In this document: one piece after another, positions 46,876 through 59,600 of the stretch
Layout: each line of letters begins with the position of its first letter
How positions within the stretch are numbered: the stretch's first letter is position 1
Assembly: GCA_932294295.1 (NCBI GenBank)
Contig: OW028577.1
Span: forward strand, 8,011,001 to 8,075,000
DNA from: Alitta virens
Taxonomy: Eukaryota; Annelida; Polychaeta; Phyllodocida; Nereididae
Length of the DNA: 64,000 nt
Direction of reading: 5' to 3'
Notes under the pieces: generated by a model
The model's database searches: none
What the model was told of the DNA's origin: nothing
What the model saw: only the letters and a program-made list of their open reading frames with translations
Made by a program: the position numbers and the translations under genes

Positions 46876-47389
46876 CATTCAGCCATTTTTTTGTGCTGTT
46901 TCAGCCTAGCATACCCAATGTAGCAGACTTCTTCCTTCACATAATGTGTCTTTATTTCCAAATGCTTTCTGTCATCCGCTCCTATCCTAGTATGCTGCCC
47001 TTTTCATCAACCTGGCATTTTCATATAGCTAGCTGGCTTTTCTTCTCTGTCTCATCATTTATGTAAAGGACACAGGACAACTCCTTGTAAAACGCCTACG
47101 TCCACCATGAATACGAGAGTAAGAAATAATACATGTTTTGTACTGGTAAAGCACTTCTATGTCATGTAGTGTAACATGAAGTGTCCCACATGTTGCAGTA
47201 CTGCTTATGTTATGCTTCATCTTCTGTGATTCTGCAATATGGGAGTCTAATCTAGCGCAAATACATTATTCAGTTTTAATCAAGCCATTCCTTTGCAGTA
47301 AGTCAAATATTAGCCTTCTCATTTCTTTTACATTATCCTGGCTATTAGTTTCCAAAACAGGCTATCTCATTTCCAACCTATATTTCTAA
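46876..47389. other. Non-coding spacer
   Basis: Unique AT-rich sequence, short unrecognised frames. Confidence 0.45.
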
Positions 47390-48180
47390 TTTTCTGCAGC
47401 TCAGCTAAATGGCGTTCTTGTCTGGTACTGAGAAAACTGGATGCTGTAATTCTCATTTATGTAGCTTTATTCTACCATCCCAAGAACAAGAAAGGTTTTT
47501 GCTAGGTCTCTTTGTAATTTGCAGTTTTCAGGACCATTTTCAACCTCATTAAATGTGTCTCTTTCGTGGAGAGGCTGCTATTTTAGACATTGATTAGAGT
47601 TGTTTGGTTGTTGGTAGCTGATAGAGCTCTTTGGGAGGCAAATCCGTCTGAGGAATTTGTGAAAGCCTCGGAAAACAGTTGAACTTTGATGGATGGGACT
47701 TTGCTTAGACGTGACAGCTAGTAGCCATAATTAATTTCGGGCCACTAATTAGTAATCCTTGGTAATAAACGACTCCTGGCAAAGGAAGACCCTCTTGTTG
47801 AAAAACCTGTGTCCTGATTGGGTATTTAAAGTCGTTGAAGAGCCTCCTTTGCCTCTTGATGACGTCATAATTAGAAGATCTTTGTGGGATTGGCGCTTGA
47901 CCAATTCTAGGCCCGTGGTTCGTTGTGCTGCTCTTTTGAGGCCAAGTGAAGTCTGCAGCAGATGCACTTGTATTACTGAAGCCATCATGACCTGACAGCG
48001 CCTGTTATTGGGGCAAGGGAAGCAATTCTGGTCGGGGTATTCCCCTCTGAGCGACCTGATGACTCCTGTAGCAATAAACACAGAAGCCATGATTGGCCAT
48101 TCCACCTGAACCCTATTGCTACATGACTCCTGCAATTGACCTGTCACTGGGCCTGCCCCGCCACTCAATTAGCTCTGCCT
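47390..48180. promoter_or_regulatory. Long enhancer-like block with full CRE
   Basis: Motifs include ATAATTAAT at 47727-47735, palindromic CTAATTAG at 47745-47752, GTGACAG (TALE) at about 47711-47717 and a full CRE TGACGTCA at 47860-47867. The segment also holds a nested repeat at 48059-48132, listed separately. A 139-codon minus-strand frame across it is not recognised and contains no domain. This is the densest such block in the window. Confidence 0.3.
48059..48132. repeat. Nested structure: 10-bp direct repeats enclosing inverted repeats
   Basis: ATGACTCCTG occurs at 48059-48068 and 48123-48132. Between them lie TAGCAATA (48069-48076) and its inverse TATTGCTA (48114-48121); counting overlap, the inverted pair is 10 bp (TGTAGCAATA / TATTGCTACA). 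The layout mimics a miniature inverted-repeat element of about 54 bp with a 10-bp target duplication. It could also be a symmetrical regulatory arrangement. Confidence 0.75.
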
Positions 48181-51060
<2,880 letters not shown>

Positions 51061-51112
51061 ATTACATGCCATTACATGGCATTACATTACATAACATGAC
51101 ATTACATGGCAT
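51061..51112. repeat. Degenerate ATTACATG repeat
   Basis: Five to six variants of ATTACATG(GC/CC/AC) in about 52 bases. A minor local expansion. Confidence 0.9.
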
Positions 51113-51455
51113 TGGTGCATGCCGGGAGCCTGGACAAACATGGCGGCCGCAAAAGTCAATTGTTTGGGGGACATAAAGTGATGTGGATGGCGCTTGATGA
51201 AGATGTGACGGCTGCTGAGGCAGGACACGGCAAACGGGCAACTTCTTGATTACCCAACGACACGAAACTCGCCTCTTTCTCATTCTCCCTGTTCTTTCTG
51301 CATCACGTGACACTTATACGTCATGCGATTGTTCTCTTGTCACGTGACCATTCACTGCGGGATGCCTTGTCGACTGTTTTTTGGAAGGATGTCAATCGAG
51401 ACTGGCAGCAGGGAGACACATGTTGCAACAAAATACAATATAAATCACTTCGCTA
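51113..51455. other. Non-coding spacer
   Basis: Contains a short CpG-containing stretch with GGCGGCCGC at 51140-51150. No gene seen. Confidence 0.45.
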
Positions 51456-51570
51456 TGAGACCCCACAATTAAGACCACATCTTTTTGAGACAACCTCGAA
51501 TTTAAGACCACTTTCTAGGTCCTCCTAAAACAGCATGCGCAATGAAAAGTTTCAAAATTAAGAGCACCTC
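51456..51570. repeat. Degenerate 30-31 bp repeat with TTAAGACCAC core
   Basis: Units 51456-51485 and 51486-51516 each begin TGAGAC and contain AATT(T)AAGACCAC; a third partial copy (AATTAAGAGCACCTC) follows at about 51556-51570 after an unrelated insert. Likely a decayed minisatellite or dispersed repeat fragment. Confidence 0.7.
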
Positions 51571-52467
51571 AACATGACAACCGCTGCAGTGATTCCCGAG
51601 GGTGGGTCTAAGTGCAGGGTCCCACTGCACTGCATGCAGGTCCGGGCATCCGACTTCACTTTAAGTGTTTTCTAAAATGAAATATATATGATTGATTCGA
51701 TGATCACACGATATTCTTTAAGAAGCCGAGGCTAAAAACATCGCTTTCAAAAGTCCCTTCAGGGGTTAAACTTTTTCTGGGCGACTTCCTCTGAGACTTC
51801 AAATCACGGCATTCCAAGAAGACGCACCAGGAGAAGCACTAGAGTAGCTCCTCAGAACACTCTACCCCTCTTCATCATGAAGAATTGACAGTTGTCATTA
51901 TCAATGCTCCCCGCTTCCCCTACATCTGGGCAAATTCTGTTATCTAGGACTGTAGTAGTAGCTCATCTAGAGACATCAATTAGGACATGTACATTTAAAT
52001 TCACTAGGTGAGCAGTACACGTATTATTGAGTATTGAGTGCCCCAGTGCCTCCAAGACTACAGCTTATCAAGTCATCTGCTGTGATGGGCCACATCATGC
52101 CATAAGCATTCCATGCATGTCAGCATGACACCACATGATCACCCGGATCCCTATCTTTCAAATGAGATTGGATCCTGCCCCACTCAATACATGGCGATCA
52201 CATAGCACCCCCGTCCTGAGCTGCACATCCCTTAAGCCGATAAGGCCCAGGGACCACCTTAATATGGAGCAGGGGGTCGTTTACAACGCGTGGGCAAGAT
52301 GTTAAATCAACCTAAGTCAGTGATAGGAGACTGGTGGGCAGTATATCATGCGTTGGTCACACGGTCAGATTGTACGATCCACTTCGGAAATGAAGGAGCG
52401 TTAGGGAGGACTGGTCCTGCATCTCCATCCCTCCTCAGTTGCTTCTGCAACCTCAGTAGCATCATCT

Positions 52468-52486
52468 CAGCAGCAGCAGCAGCAGC
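52468..52486. repeat. (CAG)6 tract
   Basis: Six perfect CAG triplets plus one base, following a TAG CAT CAT lead-in. Confidence 0.92.
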
Positions 52487-52657
52487 CACTTCTTATCGGA
52501 TGCAAAATTTGCCAGTCCATGATAAACAGCCCCCGAGCGTCGCTCAATGGGTATTTTAATGTCGATATACGCTCGTCGAATATAATAGTGAGCCGAGGAA
52601 CGGGGTCTCGGAGGACCTGCTCATTAGGACGCGATGTATAGCATCTAGAAGCTGCAT

Positions 52658-52687
52658 CAGTAGCAGCAGCAGCAGCAGCAGCAGTAG
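52658..52687. repeat. CAG tract with flanking TAG
   Basis: CAG TAG (CAG)7 TAG arrangement of 30 bases, plus-strand CAG orientation. Confidence 0.92.
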
Positions 52688-53114
52688 CGAAGCCACTGAT
52701 CTGTCCGACTCCAGAACTGGGTCGCTCCACAGATAGTGTCAATTTGGTTGCGCATGATATGCATCAGTCTGCCAGGCTCCCTTGACAGATTCATAAGACT
52801 ATGTGACACGCTTGTGAGGTCAATGCAACACACACGGAAAACCGCAAACAATGCCTCATTGTATGCCTTTGTCGTTGCTGTGTTACTTATTATCCTTTCT
52901 GCTCTTATATTGCCAATCCTTCTCCTCTTCCCTCCAGCTAGTTAGTGTCTTATGATTAAACCAGTCCTCAAAAAGACTGCCACTGGCTTTGTATTGACTG
53001 TTGCCGTGCCTGTTGTATGTTTTGATGTCCACATCAAGGCCTCATTGCAGGAGGATATATTTAATCATGTGGCGAAGACTGTAGACCTAACTTAACACAG
53101 CTGTGTTGTGCATT

Positions 53115-53266
53115 CAGCCTTATGGCAGCAGCCTTATGGCAGCAGCCTTATGGCAGCAGCCTTATGGCAGCAGCCTTATGGCAGCAGCCTTATGGCAGCA
53201 GCCTTATGGCAGCAGCCTTATGGCAGCAGCCTTATGGCAGCAGCCTTATGGCAGCAGCCTTATGGC
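53115..53266. repeat. Perfect 14-bp minisatellite, 10.9 copies
   Basis: The unit CAGCCTTATGGCAG is repeated ten times without a single change (53115-53254) and an eleventh copy is 12 bases long. Because 14 is not a multiple of 3 the encoded peptide cycles through all frames (a 14-residue period), so it is not selected as protein. Each junction forms CAGCAG, suggesting growth from a CAG-containing seed. Confidence 0.98.
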
Positions 53267-54156
53267 CTAGTGACCAGAACGACGATCATGTTCTCTGAAA
53301 ATTGTGTGTTCGATATGTCTTTGCTTGTCAAATGGACGTTGTTTGCAGTAGTAGTTCAAGTTAGTTTCATTAAAAGCGGCCCGTCAAATTGAAAATAGAC
53401 AAAGCTGTCATAGCTGGCTACTCAAAACCGGATCTAAAGTACATATTTATGATATATTAGATAAATTTTTTACATTTACCAAGGTTTATATTTATCTGGT
53501 GACAGATGTAAGCCGATTATTAGCTGCATAAGTGGACAGAAGCAGCTGGCTTTAGCACGTTTAGACCACAGCCAGGTACAGGCTGCTACAGACAGCTAGA
53601 TTCGACCGTATTTTATAAAACTATAACTGTAAGTTGGAAGTGCCTTGGGTCAGCGCTTGCACCATGTGCAATACTGAAGTATGTAAAGGTATAATATGGT
53701 GCCTTATCATCTCATTACTACGTCTGCTTCTATAACTAGATCATACATGCAGCCTCAGCTTCAGACTACAATATCAGTATTCCATTTTGATCACATGGTA
53801 TTAAGGATCAGTTAAGCAATGGATGCAGTATAGATTATAATAGAAGCGATATTATTTGAGAAGCCACCATCAACTGCACGCACAACAAAGCAGCCTTGTT
53901 ATAGGACTATCACCGCATCACTCTTTACCTTCAGAGATGACTCCCTGGTATTGGCCTGATGGCATCCACATGTTGTGATTCGCTATTATGTCATGTCACC
54001 TGATGAGGTTGGGCTTCCATATTGGTGATGCATAATTGTCGTGCAAATGCAAGGAGGGCCAAGCCAAGGGTGGGGCAAGAACATACAAGAACCAGGCAAG
54101 AGCAGGCAAGTAGGTAAGGCTGTCTTCTGAGGAGAAACTCATCGTACAGGAATCTT
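53267..54156. other. Non-coding spacer
   Basis: Unique AT-rich sequence, no recognised gene or repeat. Confidence 0.5.
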
Positions 54157-54184
54157 CAGCAGCAGCAGCAGCAGCAGCAGCAGC
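54157..54184. repeat. (CAG)9 tract
   Basis: Nine perfect CAG triplets. The third CAG tract within 1.7 kb. Confidence 0.95.
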
Positions 54185-54307
54185 AAGAGCCTTAGTCATC
54201 ACATGTCTTGAGCCCGTTGAGCGACCATTTCGCCAGGGATTAAACACAACTGTAGCTGCATTTCAATTGCCTCTATCCATTTCACCTCATGATTTGGCAA
54301 AACAAGA

Positions 54308-54328
54308 GGGGGTGGGGGGTGGGGGAGG
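54308..54328 (+). repeat. G-rich quadruplex-prone run
   Basis: Three G runs of five, six and five bases separated by single T bases, then AGG. It can form a G-quadruplex in principle. No folding was computed. Confidence 0.6.
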
Positions 54329-54559
54329 TTTCCGATTACAGATTCGGCGATGGTTACCGCCAGATCCGCGTTAGCAGCGCCTCTCATTTCGCGCCAAATT
54401 AAAAATCAAAACGATATGGCAACGTTGAGAATTTGGGAGTAGGAAAAGGACAGCAGAGATTACCGCCTTTGAGATTTATTGTTGTCGGATTAATACGAAG
54501 ACAGTAAATGATATCCTCAGTGCAGCAACTCCATAGAATTTAGCCAGGGCCATATCTTT

Positions 54560-54775
54560 TCCATTACATCCTCAAGCGCCACTTGTATCAGCTTTGACCA
54601 GAGCCGATTAACCACGTCACCAAGTGCTCCTCCCGCCAATCCCCTCGCTAATAATTGCGCTACGATCCGCCGCCAGTCCCTATTTTCGCCCAATTTACGG
54701 TCGTCAACTAAAGCCAACGTGCGTTGCATGATATGACGCGCATGACGCTGCGCAGGAGGACACAAGGAACGCCCT
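54560..54775. promoter_or_regulatory. CpG-containing block, enhancer/promoter-like
   Basis: More GC- and CpG-rich than its AT-rich flanks. It contains TCCCGCCAAT at 54631-54640 (E2F plus CCAAT words), ACCACGTCACC near 54611 (CRE-like) and CTAATAATTGCG near 54648. A minus-strand frame of 82 codons (54517-54765) reads without low complexity and includes a DWRRIVAQLL stretch. I do not recognise it, and there are no convincing splice sites. Regulatory reading preferred over coding. Confidence 0.25.
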
Positions 54776-55310
54776 TAAGGTTAATTGCTTAAGATGATAC
54801 TAATAAACGTCTCGGGTAATTTAATCTCACGGTACTAAAGAAATAATTACATATTGTGCCATAACATCCCACCTGATTAATATATACTTTAAAAATGACG
54901 ACACAAATCTTTATGTATAATTATGTATAATAATGACCATTTTTTTCCATTTATTCTTCTCTAATTTCAATTATTGCTTGAAAAAAATAAGGGGAACATA
55001 AAAGGAAAAACCCCTGTGTATTTCCATTATTGCTGCTAAAAAATAAGTGGTGTATAAAAGGAAATATCCCAGTCGTTGGGGAGCAATCTGACATAATTGC
55101 TACGCTGATGACCTTGCCTTTCTGCTTCGCCATTTCTGTGTGGCTGTTTACACAAGGAAGTCAACTGCAGCACTAGTCCGACATGACAGGCCGACACTCT
55201 TCGGATTAAAACGTCACTCGCTAAAAAGGGGGTTTTAGCGAAAGGTCGACGTGTGAAGGACAAATATATGACTTCAAAGAATTCTGGTTCTTTGTGGGGA
55301 TGAAGAAGTC
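54776..55310. other. Non-coding spacer
   Basis: AT-rich unique sequence. Two similar ATTATTGCT...AAAAAATAAG segments at about 54970 and 55027 suggest a small decayed duplication. Confidence 0.5.
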
Positions 55311-55352
55311 AGTGCCCTCTTTCCAAAGTCAAGTGCCCTCTTTCCAAAGTCA
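55311..55352. repeat. Perfect 21-bp tandem duplication
   Basis: Bases 55311-55331 and 55332-55352 are identical; each contains GTGCCCTCTTTCC. Recent local duplication. Confidence 0.95.
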
Positions 55353-56602
55353 TCGCATATGATACCAAGAAAATCCAACGAATGTCAAAAGCTGAAAATT
55401 TCCTTTACTCGCATAGCTAGTGATATGGGGAGAATTCGGATCCTGTTTGGGATATATCTTATTAGTCTTGTGGAATAGCTAAGGTTTCATCTTCCCAGTA
55501 GAATTTCCAATATATATATATATATATATGTATATGTTCCATATTGTTCCTTCATCGTATGTGTGTTGTATTCCATACATCTTGTTATATTTGGTTCATA
55601 CCTTTCTTTGAAGTTGGTGTAACAGATTACAGATTATGATTAAAAAAGATATATAGCATGAGTATTCGTATTTCTCTCAATGTCCTGTAATAAGAGTTTA
55701 ATAATTCAAAGCTTTCATAAAGATTTTTACCAGCACAAAGATGTTATCTGCTTCAAGAGTTTCCGTCTTATATTATTTCTTTCAAGGAATTATGAAATAT
55801 GCTTTAGCATGTGTGAGTAAACAATCCATACAAACTTTCTGTGTTTGGTATTGCTGTACACTTTATCAACATAAGTTTTCTATTGGTCTGTGTGCTGCGC
55901 TCTGTATCTTTTAGATTCTTTTCCTTCCTGTTTGTCACACACACTGCACCAATCTGCATTCATATTTATAGGATTGATAAAACAAGCAGGAATGAAACCC
56001 AGCAACGATGCTTGTATCAACTGCAGTATCCTCCTGAGCTGCAGAAGTAGGGTGATGCCGCAGATGCTGATGCAGTTGATGGGACAGATGAAACCATATT
56101 CCTGTGTCTGGATGGGGCTGGTTGGTTGTTGTGTCTGTCTTATGTCTCGGAGGACCTAATCAGTGGAGGAATCGAGGGAGCCTCAGAGCACCACTAATAT
56201 GAGACGTTTTGGGGACTAGTGTCTCTCATATGACACGATTAATGTAAGGACTGGGGGCCCACTGATGGCTAGTGGGGGAGAGTGCAGTAGAATGGTCATG
56301 TGGGGATAAATGATCTTGTTTTTGGGTCAGATCAGGAGGAAGCCAAATAGACGATGTCTCTGGTTTGCAATAAGACCATGAAGGATGCACCAACAACAAT
56401 AAGCCTGCCTGTCCAATTGCTTCGTCTATAGCCATGCCCTGTCCAAGCACATTGTTGACTCCCCTCCCTTGTTAGCTGTGGCCGGATAGCCTTTTAATAC
56501 ATAACCATCAGCACACAGACGAGTGCTGCTCTAATTAGCCATGGTTATTGCTTGGCGCTGTCCCACTCCTCCGTTTGGCCATTTATCAGAGACCAATATT
56601 GA
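55353..56602. other. Non-coding stretch
   Basis: A short (TA)n run lies at about 55511-55530. No gene recognised. Confidence 0.5.
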
Positions 56603-56634
56603 GGCTGGGCTGTGGCTGGGCTGTGGCTGAGCCC
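56603..56634. repeat. 11-bp repeat, about 2.7 copies
   Basis: GGCTGGGCTGT twice in tandem, then GGCTGAGCC. Minor local expansion. Confidence 0.85.
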
Positions 56635-59600
56635 AGGGTGAGCTGGGTCTACGCTGGTCAACATGATGGACGGTGGCGTTCTGCTGTGGATTCTTCGGCG
56701 TCTGGTCAGTGGTCTGCTATCTCTGCCTATCATACTATGCTGGACATTGCTGGTCCCTGCCATTTGTCTTCTTCACTCTCCACAAATTCTGACCTGAGCA
56801 GAATTGTATCGCTATGCCCACACCAACTGAGAATGACCCTCTACATACACGAGGGCCTAAATCACTCCATGGTGTATGGAAGATGCTAACCTGCCCACAA
56901 TATGCTGTAATATGTCATCTGATGCGACGATGCTGCTTCCCAATCTTCAGCAGCCTTAAGATGGCGACTCACATTACACCTCATAGTCTAGTTACTTCAG
57001 CACCTTGTGAATTTTGTGTACAAAATGATATAGTGCAATTTATATTCTTTTTTCTTCTTCTTTTTCAATCAAGTGCAGCAACGCAACAACGGAGCTCCAG
57101 GTTTTTACAAGAAAAAAAAATTGACAAGATCAATTACGTTTACTAATGTCAGAAAACCTTACAGTAGAAACAGCCACATTTTTGTACCACTGTACCAATA
57201 TTAGAACAAATAACTTATACATCTAAACTTGTATTTATTTGTATCAGCAAAGTATTTGGTTAGTTTTGGTTGTAGTGCTGTTTATGTGAAAATCAGTTAA
57301 TGAAATATTATGTTCGATGAAATTCAGTAGATCAAAATTTTATTTAATTTTGTGTAATATGTTTGATGATATTAATTTCATGCAATGTCTGCTCTAGCTA
57401 AGAAATAACAATATATATATGTTCGTAGTTGCCACCAAGTGCCTTTAAATGTAAATATATATAATTTCATTAGTCACTCATAAGGCCGTGTGGGGTGGGG
57501 ATACCAACTATTTGTTATGTTTAAATTTATGTATCCATGTGACTATAATGAAGATATTCATTCATTCATATATTCCTACAGTGTATATTAACCGACTGTA
57601 GTTAATTTCTTATCTCTGTTAGTTCACAAATATTATATATATATTATCATATTCTGCTTCACAAATAACCCCATTTTGGGTTCATAAGTCTCAGTTCTAA
57701 ATTCTACATACTCTATCAAATTCCACATACTCTATCACAGTTTTATATTCTAATGGCTGCTGTACATGTCTTAAGTACTAATGTGAAATTACTGACAAAA
57801 AATACCATTTAAAACTTGCTCGAATGAGTCCTTCAAGCAATATTTGAATGCTTTTAAGGAATAATAGGGACCACTAGCCTAAATTGGATACGCCGTGCTG
57901 TGGAATTATGCTATATACTTCTCGAAGATTACATTAAATCACTTTCATCAAGTATGCTTGGGATTTTCATATACTGTCTTTCCATTATGTTGAAGCCAAT
58001 TAAGTTATGGTTTTTGTTGTTGTTGGAAGTCTGGGGATATACTGAGTGCACTAATGACATCATGGTCTGCAACAAATAACAGATATGGCAAAAGGAATTG
58101 CACGCCATGTGGATGTGCTCTTCATATCTTTTCGTGTCTCCATCAGAAGTATGGCTGCTGAAACAGGAGCTGGCTGTATGGGATGAATATCTTGCATTAA
58201 CTACGCGCCAAATACAAAGCCAGCTTATTTTGTCTACATGTCTGAGTTAATATATGCTATGATTCCTGAGGGGGTTATTTGTGGTTTCAACTGATGGATG
58301 GCCAAAAAACAAGGGACCCCTGATATCTCAAAGACACATGTATTTGGCATCCATTTCAGTACTTTCTACCCCTTTTCAGGTCATTAAAATGTGGTTCATC
58401 ACCCTGATTATTAATAACTCTCCATCTTGCATAAAAAATAAGTTGTACACTCATAGTTATCAATGTTTCAGTAAATATGTTAAGAAATATTTATTAGATT
58501 TGTATGAACCAAATTGCAATATTCAGCTTAGCATTTTTACATTTTCAACTATGATTGTTGGCTACCATTATGTTTTATCAAGGTGGCTGCCAGGACGAGT
58601 TGTCTTTATGGTGGTGTGATTTTTTTTATGGTGTTCTTATTAATGTGTTGTTCTTATGATATATTCATACCTCTTCATTGCCTGCAGGGGTCTTCTTTAG
58701 AATTGCAATCCAAAATCAATCTATATTCAAGTAGAGTCATAATGAGGACATGGTCAGGTTACATAGTTCATGTCTCTTTGTTCTGGTCTCCAGTAGATAG
58801 AAAATGTGAACCCTGCCTCTAATAGAGACTTTTCACTGAACAGCCCTGATTTCAGCGAGACATAAGTCTTTCCTCCCCTCTTATTACTCGTTTTGCTTTT
58901 CAGATATAGTAATAACTAACTGATTCCACAAATATAACTTCCTCAGAAATAACAAAAATCAACTAAATGATGAATTGTCAAATATACATTAAAATGCACT
59001 AAAAAATACTGCTGCTAGGATGCACTTTGCTTCAGCCAATCACAGTCAAGGGCGGGAACTTTTTCAGCCAATAGAATTGCAGTATTCTGTTTTACCCACC
59101 TGGTGGAAATACAGAGAATCTTCTGTGAAAATCCACTATTTCCTGTGTTGACCTTTATTCCGTAGAGTTTTTATTTATTTTTTATTGAGTGACCTCAAAA
59201 AGATCTTGTTAGTTAATTGCATACAGAAACCTTAAGCATCAGGGTTGAAAGTAAGAGCCACAGATGAAGTTTTTTCTTTGTTGAACAGTATCTGTACAAG
59301 TTATCAAACAGCATTTGTGCTTAGGTCTTCTGGATGTATGTCTAAACTACTGTGCATGTAAAAGTTTTGAAAGTATATTAGAAACACAGCCCACGCCTGA
59401 CCTAATTGTACTTTCAGGATGAACTAGATGTAAAATATACCATGATTTGTTTCTAAACGTACACATACAACTGAGAGCATTAAACATGATGTTCCTTGCC
59501 AACGGGATTACTGGATGACTATATAATATACCATAGGACATGCATTTTAGTTCTAACTATGTGCATGTATAAATCACAGTCTTAACATGACTTTGTTGGG

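Larger units (their letters stand above)
51571..53114. other. Non-coding stretch with two CAG tracts
   Basis: No gene recognised. CAG tracts at 52468 and 52658 are listed separately. Open frames here are lengthened by those tracts. Confidence 0.5.

Noticed and set aside
47749..48168. 139-codon minus-strand open frame
   Set aside because: No recognisable domain; spans CRE and repeat structures better explained as regulatory DNA.
52600..52630. Shared 13-mer TCTCGGAGGACCT at about 52606 and 56145 as a dispersed repeat
   Set aside because: Similarity ends at the 13-mer; flanks are unrelated, so likely chance.
53108..53392. Repeat protein with a 14-residue period
   Set aside because: Arises from a 14-bp minisatellite translated through three frames; no constraint expected.
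54970..54991. miR-137-like start TTATTGCTTGA
   Set aside because: Only the first 11 bases agree, the rest is an A-run, and no opposing arm for a hairpin is present.
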